A stretch of 64,000 bases of DNA from Photobacterium chitinilyticum. Lineage in GTDB: Bacteria > Pseudomonadota > Gammaproteobacteria > Enterobacterales > Vibrionaceae. The position numbers and the translations under genes were made by a program. Below, piece by piece: positions 9,483-18,427 of this stretch (positions are counted from its first letter, which is position 1; the number at the start of each line of letters is the position of its first letter). The DNA is taken from NCBI RefSeq assembly GCF_004104355.1, contig NZ_RJLM01000001.1, positions 1,282,711 to 1,346,710 on the forward strand, written 5' to 3'. The notes under the pieces are model-generated. The model saw only the letters and a program-made list of their open reading frames with translations. It was not told where the DNA came from and made no database searches.

Positions 9483-10085
9483 ATGAAGCTATCGATAATT
9501 GCAACTCTCATTGGCGCTGCCTTTGTAACTTTCGTTTCAACCCCCGTATTTGCTGAGAATACTATCTACCTTACCCCTTATGTCGGCTACAGTTTTTCTG
9601 ACCGGATCACTGATGAAAACGGTATTGAAATCCGAACTGAAAGTGATCCCCACATTGCATTGGCTTTAGAAACAGATATGGACTTAGGGCGTGTAGGACT
9701 GTTTGTTAGCCACCAGCCCAATGAATATACAGATATTCAGGGTGACGGCTCATTCACTTATGTTCACCTTCAAAGTGCTATTCGATATAACACCTTTACC
9801 CTCTGGGATTCTTTCTTTGGAGCTAGTCTCGGCGGTACTATCGTTGATGCAGAGTGGTCAAAGGATGATCTGTTGTTCTCCGCAGGGCTCCTGGGCGGTA
9901 TCGAATATCACATCAACAGTAGCACGCGACTTGTTTTTGAGGCTCGATGGCTTGCCAATCTCATTGACGGCGATACTTCTGCTATCTGCCAGCTCCCAAC
10001 AGGGGCTCAAACTTGCCTTATCAGTATTGATTCGGAATGGCTTACTCAGTTTCAAACGAATGTCGGCATTACATTTTCTTTCTGA
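9483..10085 (+). CDS. Outer-membrane beta-barrel protein, unknown
   Basis: A 200-residue exported protein. The signal peptide covers about the first 24 residues and ends in TPVFA. The mature part begins with YLTPYVGYSF and shows alternating polar and hydrophobic strands, with a final strand ending in phenylalanine (GITFSF), the outer-membrane insertion signal. It looks like a small eight-stranded barrel of the OmpA/OmpW type. ATG 9483 is 12 bases after GAGGAG; a TTG at 9471 directly abuts that site and is less likely. Function unknown. Confidence 0.7.
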   Translation: MKLSIIATLIGAAFVTFVSTPVFAENTIYLTPYVGYSFSDRITDENGIEIRTESDPHIALALETDMDLGRVGLFVSHQPNEYTDIQGDGSFTYVHLQSAIRYNTFTLWDSFFGASLGGTIVDAEWSKDDLLFSAGLLGGIEYHINSSTRLVFEARWLANLIDGDTSAICQLPTGAQTCLISIDSEWLTQFQTNVGITFSF

Positions 10086-10474
10086 GTATTTGTTCTAAAG
10101 GCTGGATTATCTGGCCTTCTAGAACCTTCCCTCCTTTAACCGCTATATTTTGCTGATTTATCAGTCAATATCATCAACCGGAAAAAATAATATTTACACC
10201 TAGCCAAGCTTTAATAGGCAGTTTATTCATCTGCCTAGAGTTCCACCTTCCTACATCTTTGTGTAGCAGTTCGCAGAAAACGCAAGAGTTAACACTAAGG
10301 CACCACGTCATTAACAAACCTATAGTCTATTGCTTTACATTTTTTCTATGGTTAATCTCAAGCTATTAACGTGGTTTTTCAATCCAGATCCCACGTTTCA
10401 GGAAGTGAAAACCTAGAATAATTAACTTTGAATTACTTGTTTCATAGAGTATTGCAGTACATAAGGAGATGTTT
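10086..10474 (+). other. Intergenic region upstream of the sodium-dependent transporter
   Basis: This stretch of 389 bases contains a weak hairpin just after the barrel gene (about 10099-10122). A 7-bp inverted repeat (AACGTGG / CCACGTT) at about 10366-10397 could be an operator or leader element of the transporter gene. Nothing in it looks coding. Confidence 0.35.
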
Positions 10475-11956
10475 ATGAAACGCGAACAATGGGGCTCTCG
10501 CGCAGGATTTATCCTAGCAGCAGTAGGGTCAGCAATAGGCCTGGGAAACATCTGGCGTTTCCCTTACATGGCTTACGAGAACGGCGGCGGCGCATTTTTT
10601 ATTCCATACCTTTTCGCCATGTTAACTGCCGGTATTCCATTTATGATTATGGAATTCAGTCTTGGTCATAAACTTCGTGGTGCTGCACCCCGTGCATTCT
10701 CTAAAATGGGCGGTAAGTTAGAGTGGCTGGGGTGGTTTCAGGTATTTATTGCTGCGATTATTGCTGTTTATTACGTTGCAGTTATCGGTTGGGCAATTTC
10801 TTATCTAAGCTATTCCTTCAATCAAAGCTGGGGTAGTGATACCAATGCTTTCTTCTTTGGCGAGTATCTAAAGCTGGGTGACAACTCACCGAGTAAACTG
10901 GGTAGCCTACAACTTCATATTGCAATTCCAATGGCAATTGCCTGGGCAATCACGTTCGCAGCTATCTTTACTGGTGTAAAAGGTGGTATTGAGCGAGCAA
11001 GCAAGATCATGATGCCATTGCTGTTCCTAATGGTTATTGGCTTGATTACCCGCATCGTCTTTTTACCTGGTGCGCTAGACGGACTTAACTATCTATTCCA
11101 ACCTGATTTCAGCAAAATTCTGGATGCCAAGGTATGGTCTGCAGCCTACGGTCAAATCTTCTTCACCCTGAGTGTCGGTTTTGCCATCATGATTGCTTAC
11201 TCTAGCTATTTGCCAGAAAAATCAGATATCAACAACAACGCATTCATGACTGTATTGATCAACTGTGGTTTTTCAATCACTGCGGGTGTTCTGATCTTTG
11301 GTGTACTTGGCTACATGGCTCAAGAGCAAGCCAAACCGATCACTGAAGTGGTGTCTGCCGGGGTCGGTCTGGCATTTGTAACCATACCAGCGGCAATTAA
11401 CTTGTTACCAGCTCCGTATATTCTGGGCCCACTGTTCTTCCTTGCACTTGTTGTAGCAGGTTTAAGCTCGCACATTTCGATTATCGAAGCCGTAACAGCA
11501 GCCATTATCGACAAACTAAACTGGTCACGTAAGAAAGCGGCTTCAATCGTGTGTGGTACCGGTTTTGTTGTTTCGATGGCCTTTGCAACCAACGGCGGTC
11601 TACTGCTGCTTGACCTGGTAGATTACTTCATCAACAACGTTGCGCTGCTAACAAGCTGCTTGATTGAACTGGCGGTTATTGGTTGGCTATTCAAGGTTGC
11701 TGATGTACGCAGTTATGTGAACAACATCTCTGAGTTCAGTATCGGCAAATGGTTTGAAGTATGTATCCGCTTCCTGAGCCCTGCAATGCTGGCTATTATT
11801 CTGACAACAAACTTGGTGAACACTTTCAACGATGGTTACGGTGGCTACGCAATGTCAGATCTGCTGATGCTAGGCTGGGGACTGGTAGCTGCAATGTTTG
11901 TTGTTGCTGTTCTTATCAACTTGGCATCTAAACCACAATCTCATCAGGAGGCATAA
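10475..11956 (+). CDS. Sodium-dependent amino-acid transporter, NSS/SNF family
   Basis: A 493-residue neurotransmitter:sodium symporter homologue with about 12 membrane spans. The first helix carries the sodium and substrate signature GSAIGLGNIWRFPY near residues 18-31. These proteins import an amino acid with Na+. The start was placed at ATG 10475, six bases after AAGGAG, rather than ATG 10469, which touches that site. A 35-codon small-subunit gene follows two bases after the stop, matching MetP/MetS-type systems that import methionine or alanine. Substrate is inferred from that association only. Confidence 0.9.
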   Translation: MKREQWGSRAGFILAAVGSAIGLGNIWRFPYMAYENGGGAFFIPYLFAMLTAGIPFMIMEFSLGHKLRGAAPRAFSKMGGKLEWLGWFQVFIAAIIAVYYVAVIGWAISYLSYSFNQSWGSDTNAFFFGEYLKLGDNSPSKLGSLQLHIAIPMAIAWAITFAAIFTGVKGGIERASKIMMPLLFLMVIGLITRIVFLPGALDGLNYLFQPDFSKILDAKVWSAAYGQIFFTLSVGFAIMIAYSSYLPEKSDINNNAFMTVLINCGFSITAGVLIFGVLGYMAQEQAKPITEVVSAGVGLAFVTIPAAINLLPAPYILGPLFFLALVVAGLSSHISIIEAVTAAIIDKLNWSRKKAASIVCGTGFVVSMAFATNGGLLLLDLVDYFINNVALLTSCLIELAVIGWLFKVADVRSYVNNISEFSIGKWFEVCIRFLSPAMLAIILTTNLVNTFNDGYGGYAMSDLLMLGWGLVAAMFVVAVLINLASKPQSHQEA

Positions 11957-11958
11957 CT

Positions 11959-12066
11959 ATGACATTCGGTGCAATTATCATGATGTTGTTTGGTTTGGGC
12001 ATTACATGGGGGGGAGCAGCATATTGCATCTCTGTAGCCATGAAAAAGCAAAAACAAAGCCAGTAG
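11959..12066 (+). CDS. NSS transporter small subunit, MetS-like
   Basis: A 35-residue protein with one membrane helix (residues about 5-28) and a basic, polar tail (KKQKQSQ). It begins two bases after the transporter stop with a strong CAGGAGG site. Size, single helix, position and the GxxTWGGAAYCI region fit the MetS-type small subunit of NSS transporters, which is needed for transport activity in the characterised MetPS system. It is short enough to be missed by standard gene calling. Confidence 0.85.
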   Translation: MTFGAIIMMLFGLGITWGGAAYCISVAMKKQKQSQ

Positions 12067-12090
12067 CAACTATTCGTTAAACATAATTTC

Positions 12091-12122
12091 ATAGAGGCTC
12101 TTCGGAGCCTCTATCGTTTTTA
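12091..12122 (+). terminator. Terminator after the NSS transporter operon
   Basis: A 10-bp stem (ATAGAGGCTC / GAGCCTCTAT) with a TTCG tetraloop is followed by CGTTTTT, 24 bases after the small-subunit stop. Confidence 0.9.
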
Positions 12123-12273
12123 TGGCCAAGATACATAATTCAAGGTTTGGACAGAAACTTTGCAAACCGTGATTCATTCTCGTAAAGAATCCTTTTCCTT
12201 ATCTCTATCATATCGTTACAATCAGATGCACAAAGTAAATATAATTAACAAAAGTCGCACTCAAGGAAAGGCA

Positions 12274-12786
12274 ATGAAGTTACCTGCTATTTTACTCTCT
12301 CTCGCTCTACTCCCGTCGTCTGTACTCGCGGCACCCACCAGTTGTGAAAGTGATAAATACCATCAGTATGTTGATGCTTCTCTATCTTGGTATCAAAGCC
12401 TGGTTGACCTAGCTGTTAAGAAAGATCAAAACCTTGAAGAAGTTGGCCAATGGTTCCTTGAGGGTCGCAAACACCATTTTGAGCTAAATCGCGAAGCCGT
12501 TGATTGGTACTTGGCCAATGACAAAGATCAGCTTGATCTCGAACAGCCCATTGAAACATGGCTAAAATTGACACAACAAGACGTAAAGGCCCTTGCCCAA
12601 CAGGATAACGAGCTTGGCCACTTTGCTAAAAAATCTTTTGACGATCGTCAGAGCAAACCGCATGAGAAAAACTATGAATTACGTAGTGCATTCGCAGATC
12701 TGCTTACTCATCCGGGTAATATCGACAAACCTTTAAATGCATACAATGAAAAAATGACAGCTATTGCTGCCATTGACTGTAAATAA
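12274..12786 (+). CDS. Exported protein of unknown function
   Basis: A 170-residue protein with a clear signal peptide (about residues 1-19, ending SSVLA) and a mostly helical, charged mature part. Only two cysteines follow the signal, one near the mature N-terminus (TSCES) and one at the penultimate residue, which could form a disulfide in the periplasm. ATG 12274 has AAGGAAAGG upstream; the longer frame from 12160 is not needed. I do not recognise the family. A weak hairpin follows at about 12795-12833. Confidence 0.65.
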   Translation: MKLPAILLSLALLPSSVLAAPTSCESDKYHQYVDASLSWYQSLVDLAVKKDQNLEEVGQWFLEGRKHHFELNREAVDWYLANDKDQLDLEQPIETWLKLTQQDVKALAQQDNELGHFAKKSFDDRQSKPHEKNYELRSAFADLLTHPGNIDKPLNAYNEKMTAIAAIDCK

Positions 12787-12996
12787 CCTCCAACGTTAAC
12801 CACCGGGATTGCTATGGTTTTCTCGGTGTTAAGATTGTACTCATTAACAACAATTACTCCCTCGATGAAGTTTTCATTTCAAATTAGTTATTTAACCTTT
12901 CAATGACATAGCGTATTCTAGATTGGCGTATAAGTGGCTTTTTTATCAATAAAGTCATGACCTTAAAATCTTGTGGCTTTTGCAAGGAGCAAACTC

Positions 12997-13977
12997 ATGA
13001 AGCCTTTAAGACTCTGTCTAGTCGCCAGTATTGTCTCTACAACAGCATTTGCCAACCAAGGCAAAGAGTGGACACCAGGTTTCGGTGGCGATATTTCATT
13101 TCTGGCAGGCTATACAGAGACAACGTCGCAGTTTAATACCGATAACAACGTCACGGCGGATCTCACCAACAACGGAAGAGCTCAAAGCAAGGGCTTCTTA
13201 AGCCCGCTAGGTACGGTTAGCTACACCTTTCAGCAAGCTGACAAACAGGTGTACTTTGGTACCAGTCGTTCGGATATAGCGTTGGGACGTTTTCATGTCG
13301 AATTGGGCTATCGGCAACGTATCCCCGACAACGGTCAAATTAGCGTCAGTTATGTACCCGGTCTGCTCTCGAGCGATACCTGGGAAGATCCCTTCGTGAC
13401 CAATCAGTCGCGCACCGAAACGGATAGCACCATTAAAGGCCTACGCCTGCAATATAATCGTATTCTGGGGTCCAATTTCTCTGTAGAGCTATCAGGCGGC
13501 AAGCAAGAAATAGATACAGAGAAGAGTGGCCAACACAACCTTAGTGCTGAAGACCAAGCTTTGTTAATACGCGAAGGGGACATTTTTTTCTCCCAACTTA
13601 GCTACCTCAAACTTATCACCCAAGATCAAATGCTGCGAAGTGCCGTGAGTTATACACGTCTTGCCGCAGATGGTGATGCTATGGCCAATAATACATACGG
13701 AGCAGAAATCGGTATCATTCAACTGCTACCGAGTTCCAGCCTCGCATTGACACTGAGCTATGATTTGGCAGAATTTGATGAGACCAATCCCATCTTTGGT
13801 GAACGTCAGAAAGACAATCGTTGGGGTGTATTCCTCGCCTATGAGTACCAGGAACCGTTTGGTTGGGAAAATTGGGGGCTCGTATCGTTAGCTGGTTATA
13901 ATGAGAGCAATTCCAATATTAACTTCTATGACGAAGATGCCCTACTCTTCAGTGCGGGTATCAACTATAAGTTCTGA
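12997..13977 (+). CDS. DUF2860 family outer-membrane-type protein
   Basis: A 326-residue exported protein. The signal peptide is about residues 1-20 (ending TTAFA). The mature protein opens with a glycine- and aromatic-rich segment and continues as alternating strands. It ends in INYKF, a typical outer-membrane barrel terminus. The overall look matches the DUF2860 proteins common in Vibrio and Photobacterium, whose role is not known. ATG 12997 follows AAGGAG by nine bases. It sits alone between two promoters and may be a porin-like barrel. Confidence 0.72.
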   Translation: MKPLRLCLVASIVSTTAFANQGKEWTPGFGGDISFLAGYTETTSQFNTDNNVTADLTNNGRAQSKGFLSPLGTVSYTFQQADKQVYFGTSRSDIALGRFHVELGYRQRIPDNGQISVSYVPGLLSSDTWEDPFVTNQSRTETDSTIKGLRLQYNRILGSNFSVELSGGKQEIDTEKSGQHNLSAEDQALLIREGDIFFSQLSYLKLITQDQMLRSAVSYTRLAADGDAMANNTYGAEIGIIQLLPSSSLALTLSYDLAEFDETNPIFGERQKDNRWGVFLAYEYQEPFGWENWGLVSLAGYNESNSNINFYDEDALLFSAGINYKF

Positions 13978-13988
13978 CATGCACTATA

Positions 13989-14013
13989 AGCTGGTCAAAT
14001 ACAGCCAGTTTTT
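13989..14013 (+). terminator. Weak terminator after the DUF2860 gene
   Basis: A short stem (AGCTGG / CCAGTT, one G-T pair) ends in TTTTT, 12 bases after the stop codon. Confidence 0.5.
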
Positions 14014-14139
14014 GGTCCTCATTCTCGGAAAACTGTTATGTTGAACAGTGATTTGTAGTCAAGTTTTTCGAGACAAGCGTCGCAAATTGCATTAAATTAG
14101 CAACAATTTGCCAACTTTCACCTTAAGTAACAGCTAAAT

Positions 14140-15789
14140 ATGGCAGTTGATAACAGACAAGCCGATGCTTCCGAAGAGTCGCTGCATCGCATATTTACAG
14201 TGCCAGAGGCACCTGATTCGACACTAGGTCGAATTGAGAAAGAAATATCGGAAAACCTCAATGCGTTTCTACAGACGCACATTGCGGCCCGAGAAAAGCC
14301 GCTTGCTGAAATCGAGAAAGATTTCTTATCGGCCGATATCCCGGAAAATCCGGCTTTCGTCTCTGAACACACACATTTCTTATTAGACAAGCTCGTGGCT
14401 CAGTCAGTACACACCTCTGCGCCGAGCTTTATTGGTCATATGACATCGGCACTACCGTACTTTTTGATGCCGTTGTCAAAGATCATGATTGGTTTGAACC
14501 AGAACCTGGTCAAAATTGAAACATCGAAAGCATTCACCCCACTTGAACGCCAAGTACTGGGGATGCTGCATAACCTGATCTTCAATGAAGAAGAAGTGTT
14601 TTACCAACAGTGGATGCACAGCGCCAACCATTCCCTCGGGGCATTTTGCTCCGGTGGTACTGTTGCCAATATCACAGCCTTGTGGGTTGCCCGCAACAAT
14701 GTCCTAAAGCCTGATGGTAAATTCCGTGGGGTAGCACAAGAAGGACTGTACCGCGCCATGAAACACTACGGTTACGATGATCTGGCGATATTGGTGTCAG
14801 AACGTGGTCACTATTCATTGAAAAAAGCAGCTGATGTCTTAGGTATTGGCCGCGAAAACGTCATTTCGGTCAAGACAGACGATAATAACCGAATCTGCCT
14901 AGATGAACTGAACAAAACGCTTGCTTCGCTCAAGGCCCGCAACATCAAACCCTTTGCAATTGTTGGCGTGGCAGGCACAACCGAAACAGGCAATATCGAC
15001 CCGCTCGACCAACTTGCTGATATTGCCCAAGAGCACGGTTGCCATTTCCATGTTGATGCCGCCTGGGGTGGTGCAACATTGATGTCGAACAGATATCGCT
15101 CACTCCTAAAAGGAGTCGAGCGCGCAGACTCAGTTACCATTGACGCCCATAAGCAACTCTATGTTCCAATGGGTGCAGGCATGGTCATTTTCAAAAATCC
15201 GGCATTGATGACAGCCATTGAGCATCATGCCGAATACATACTTCGTAAAGGTTCAAAAGACCTTGGTAGCCACACGTTGGAAGGCTCACGAAGCGGTATG
15301 GCAATGCTGCTATTTGCCAGCATGAATATTATTAGCCGTCCGGGCTATGAATTGCTGATTAATAACAGCATCGAGAAGGCCAAGTACTTTGCGCAGTTAA
15401 TCAACTCGCATCCTGATTTCGAACTGATCTCTGAACCCGAGTTATGTCTGCTGACATATCGTTACGTTCCTGAAGCAACTCAGCGTGCACTAAAAATCGC
15501 CACGCCGGCGCAAAGAGAACGACTACTGGATGCACTTAACGATCTGACCAAATTCATTCAAAAAAGACAACGTGAATCAGGTAAATCGTTTGTATCTCGC
15601 ACACGGATCACCCCAGATAAATGGGACAGAAAAATTACAACCGTTTTAAGGGTAGTACTGGCGAACCCACTGACCACTGACAAAATTTTACAAGACGTTC
15701 TGTGCGAGCAAAAAGCACTAGCGCCTCAAAGTGAGGTTAGTTATCCGGAAATAATTTCATTAACCGAGAAAATTTTAAGCGAACGATGA
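14140..15789 (+). CDS. panP: Pyridoxal-dependent aspartate 1-decarboxylase PanP
   Basis: A PLP enzyme of the group II decarboxylase fold (549 residues). The PLP-contacting stretch VDAAWGG lies about 30 residues before IDAHKQLY, where K338 should bind the cofactor. Vibrionales use PanP to make beta-alanine from aspartate for coenzyme A, in place of PanD. The N-terminal region (LGRIEKEI, then SAPSFIGHMTSALP) matches that group better than glutamate decarboxylases. It is a single gene flanked by terminators. Glutamate decarboxylase activity is the main alternative. Confidence 0.85.
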   Translation: MAVDNRQADASEESLHRIFTVPEAPDSTLGRIEKEISENLNAFLQTHIAAREKPLAEIEKDFLSADIPENPAFVSEHTHFLLDKLVAQSVHTSAPSFIGHMTSALPYFLMPLSKIMIGLNQNLVKIETSKAFTPLERQVLGMLHNLIFNEEEVFYQQWMHSANHSLGAFCSGGTVANITALWVARNNVLKPDGKFRGVAQEGLYRAMKHYGYDDLAILVSERGHYSLKKAADVLGIGRENVISVKTDDNNRICLDELNKTLASLKARNIKPFAIVGVAGTTETGNIDPLDQLADIAQEHGCHFHVDAAWGGATLMSNRYRSLLKGVERADSVTIDAHKQLYVPMGAGMVIFKNPALMTAIEHHAEYILRKGSKDLGSHTLEGSRSGMAMLLFASMNIISRPGYELLINNSIEKAKYFAQLINSHPDFELISEPELCLLTYRYVPEATQRALKIATPAQRERLLDALNDLTKFIQKRQRESGKSFVSRTRITPDKWDRKITTVLRVVLANPLTTDKILQDVLCEQKALAPQSEVSYPEIISLTEKILSER

Positions 15790-15826
15790 CCGCCTTACTT
15801 AATAGTTAGTGCTGAAATTAAAAAAA

Positions 15827-15855
15827 GAGTCGGTAATACACACCGGCTTTTTTTA
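15827..15855 (+). terminator. Terminator after panP
   Basis: The stem AGTCGGT / ACCGGCT (one G-T pair) with a seven-base loop is followed by seven Ts. Confidence 0.85.
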
Positions 15856-16165
15856 TCAACAGGCATGATCGCCCACATTTTAACCACTCAACTGTCTATT
15901 GTTTAGCCTGTCATCAATAAAATGCTTTCCCTAAGCTCTGCAAGACAAAATATCATCACGTCAAAAAGTGAAAAAATCTGAATTTATTTCAACTAATGAC
16001 ATATAAATTTATTTAAAAATTCACTATTGGGGTATCAATTCTTAAAATATAAGCCACACAAACATCAACAGCCTCAATAAAAAATACAAATAGTTCACAA
16101 CCAACTTGTTAACAACAATTAACATCCATTGAGCGAGATCAATAAAAACATCAATAAGCTCCCAA
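15856..16165. other. AT-rich intergenic region between convergent panP and torR
   Basis: About 310 bases without a credible reading frame. One FNR-like palindrome (TTGAG-CGAG-ATCAA, 9 of 10 matches) lies at 16129-16142, but it is between two gene 3' ends, so it is probably chance unless an unannotated RNA starts nearby. No other signal is seen. Confidence 0.3.
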
Positions 16166-16197
16166 TAAAAAAGCCGACATACCCCGTATGTCGGCTT
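16166..16197 (-). terminator. Terminator of torR
   Basis: A perfect 11-bp stem (AAGCCGACATA / TATGTCGGCTT, loop CCCCG). Read on the minus strand it is followed by a run of Ts, about 70 bases after the torR stop. Confidence 0.85.
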
Positions 16198-16265
16198 AAT
16201 TATTTCAAAATATGTCAGTTAATCACAGCAAGCATTTGAATAGTTATTGTAAATATATGTACTAA

Positions 16266-16979
16266 TTAATCACCAGCAAACATGTAACCTTCACCATGAA
16301 CAGTGACAAAAATCTGTGGGTTCTTAGGATCGATTTCCATCTTCGAGCGCATTCTTCTAATTAGTACATCAATGGTACGATCATTGGGAGCTTCAACTCT
16401 GTGGCTAAGCATGTTTAATATACGTTCACGGCTAAGAACAACATTTGGATGAGAGGAGAACGCTACTAACAACTCGTATTCGGCCTTGGTCAATTTTACT
16501 GGAACGCCGTTATGGGTCAGTGCTCGCTTATTGATATCGAACTGCCAGTCACCAAAGCGAATAATGCTGTCTTCCTGCAATTCAACCATGGTCTCATCGC
16601 GCGCTTTTTCTACTAAAGACATGCGCCACAACAAGTTTTTCACGCGTACCAGCAACTCACGCAACTCAAATGGTTTGGTTACGTAATCATCTGCACCCAT
16701 TTCCAAACCAACAATACGATCAATACTGTCGGTACGGCCAGTTACCAAAATAATACCAACCTCGGAGCGACTTCTCAGCTCTCGGGTTAATAGCAAGCCA
16801 TCTTCACCAGGCAAATTAATATCAAGCATTACCAAGTCAATTTTTTCAGTCGCCATGATCTCACGCATTTGATCACCGCTCTCGGCTTGGCTGACTTTAT
16901 AACCCTCATTTTCAAAATACCCAACAAGCTTTGTACGGGTAACAATCTCATCTTCTACAACAAGTACGTGATGACTCAT
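16266..16979 (-). CDS. torR: TMAO two-component response regulator TorR
   Basis: A 237-residue OmpR-family regulator. The receiver domain holds the acidic pair in VVEDE, the phospho-acceptor Asp in MLDINLPG and the conserved Lys in VTKPF. The C-terminal winged helix carries the RTIDVLIRRMRSK recognition region. It resembles TorR, the activator of TMAO respiration. It is divergent from torC across a 200-base promoter region, as in other tor loci. The partner genes torS and torT are not in this window. Confidence 0.9.
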   Translation of the reverse strand: MSHHVLVVEDEIVTRTKLVGYFENEGYKVSQAESGDQMREIMATEKIDLVMLDINLPGEDGLLLTRELRSRSEVGIILVTGRTDSIDRIVGLEMGADDYVTKPFELRELLVRVKNLLWRMSLVEKARDETMVELQEDSIIRFGDWQFDINKRALTHNGVPVKLTKAEYELLVAFSSHPNVVLSRERILNMLSHRVEAPNDRTIDVLIRRMRSKMEIDPKNPQIFVTVHGEGYMFAGD

Positions 16980-17086
16980 TTTTATCTCTTTATTTATTTT
17001 CGGCAGTCTTTAAAACGGTAGCACAACACGCGGTTATTAACAATTTGTCATAAAGCCGACTATTCTGTTAACCGCCACCCATATCC

Positions 17087-17096
17087 TTATTCATAT
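17087..17096 (+). promoter_or_regulatory. Candidate TorR box upstream of torC
   Basis: TTATTCATAT matches the TorR box CTGTTCATAT at 8 of 10 bases, 84 bases before the torC start. A weaker CTGTTAACCG lies at 17065-17074. Similar sequences occur upstream of torD (CTATTCACAT, 21066-21075) and of the second tor operon (TTATTCATCT, 47785-47794). Binding is inferred. Confidence 0.45.
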
Positions 17097-17179
17097 CGCG
17101 GAATTAAGATTAAACCATAAAAAATTATACGTCACCGTTATTTACGGTAGACACTCATTCTTTTATGGAATCTTCCACT

Positions 17180-18346
17180 ATGAAAAAACTTTGGCAAAAG
17201 TTGATTAAACCAAGCAGCAAGTATCCAATCCTTGCGTTGGTGTTAGTCGGTATCGGTATTACACTTGCGGGCACATTTGTGGTCCACAAGGGCTTTGAAG
17301 TCACCTCGACTATCGAATTTTGTACCTCTTGCCACACCATGGAACAGAACTACGAAGAATACAAAGAATCTGTTCACTTCAAAAATGCTTCAGGCGTACA
17401 AGCTGTTTGTACAGACTGTCACCAGCCAAAAGACTTCCCAGGCAAAGTTTTCCGCAAACTAGAAGCGGCTAAAGATCTCTACCACCACTTCGTGACCGGT
17501 AAGATTGACACCCCTGAAAAATTCGAAGATGAACGTCTAGGAATGGCTCAAGCCGTCTGGGCTCGTATGAGCGGCCAGAACTCTAAAACTTGTAAGAGCT
17601 GTCACTCTTATGACGATATGGATCACAGCAAGCAGTCTGCAAAAGCAGCAATGGAAATGAAAAAAGCGGCAGCCGCTGACATGAACTGTATCGAATGTCA
17701 CAAAGGTATTGCCCACGAACTTCCTAACATGGCTGGTGGCTTCCAGAAAGATTTCGAAGAGTTGCAATCAACAGCAAACACACAAGGTGCAGCATCTAAG
17801 ACCCTATATTCTCTGGGTGAGAAAGATCTATACGCCACCGCAGATGCCAACGGTAAAGCTGAAGGTAAGCTACTTCCTGCATCAGAAGTAACGGTGCTTG
17901 AGCGTAAAGATGACATGCTGAAAATCAAGGTTGACGGCTGGCTAGAGAAAGCAGGTAAAGGCCGCGTAATGACTGAATACATGGGTAAACGTGTTTTCAA
18001 GGCAACTATCCGTGGTGATGTGAAGGCAACTGAACAGCTAATCGAAGAGCAAACTGACAGCGCAACTGACATTGTATGGCAGCACGTTTCTGTTGAGGCT
18101 TGGATCACAACAGCTGACATGATCGACAATATCAAGCCAATCTGGAACTACGCAGAAGACATCTACGGATCAACTTGCAATGCATGCCACGCCGCTCCAG
18201 ACCCAGCGCACTTCACAGCCAACGGTTGGATCTCCGGCCTTAATGCAATGAGTGCCTATTACCGTCTTAGCAAGACCGAAGAACGTACTCTGCTGAAGTA
18301 CCTACAGAACCACGGTAAAGACACCGGTGGCGCTGGCGCACACTAA
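17180..18346 (+). CDS. torC: Pentaheme c-type cytochrome TorC (first copy)
   Basis: A membrane-anchored NapC/NirT-type cytochrome, 388 residues, that takes electrons from menaquinol and passes them to TorA. An N-terminal helix anchors it. Four heme sites lie in the NapC-like domain (CTSCH, CTDCH, CKSCH, CIECH), and the fifth, CNACH, is in the C-terminal domain that contacts TorA. Spacing and length match E. coli TorC (390). ATG 17180 begins MKKLWQKL as in the family; an ATG at 17165 adds five residues and cannot be excluded. Confidence 0.95.
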   Translation: MKKLWQKLIKPSSKYPILALVLVGIGITLAGTFVVHKGFEVTSTIEFCTSCHTMEQNYEEYKESVHFKNASGVQAVCTDCHQPKDFPGKVFRKLEAAKDLYHHFVTGKIDTPEKFEDERLGMAQAVWARMSGQNSKTCKSCHSYDDMDHSKQSAKAAMEMKKAAAADMNCIECHKGIAHELPNMAGGFQKDFEELQSTANTQGAASKTLYSLGEKDLYATADANGKAEGKLLPASEVTVLERKDDMLKIKVDGWLEKAGKGRVMTEYMGKRVFKATIRGDVKATEQLIEEQTDSATDIVWQHVSVEAWITTADMIDNIKPIWNYAEDIYGSTCNACHAAPDPAHFTANGWISGLNAMSAYYRLSKTEERTLLKYLQNHGKDTGGAGAH

Positions 18347-18355
18347 TTCCTGAGA

Positions 18356-18392
18356 GGCGGGGTTGATCAACACAATCACTCCCTACCCCGCC
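18356..18392 (+). other. Intercistronic hairpin between torC and torA
   Basis: A GC-rich 7-bp stem (GGCGGGG / CCCCGCC) lies in the 81-base gap and has no T tract. It could stabilise the torC end of the message or tune the TorC:TorA ratio. Confidence 0.5.
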
Positions 18393-18427
18393 CTTTGCAA
18401 AAGAATTTTAATTTAAGGATTTCCTCT

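Noticed and set aside
16129-16142. FNR-like palindrome between panP and torR
   Set aside because: Located between two gene 3' ends with no start nearby; most likely chance.
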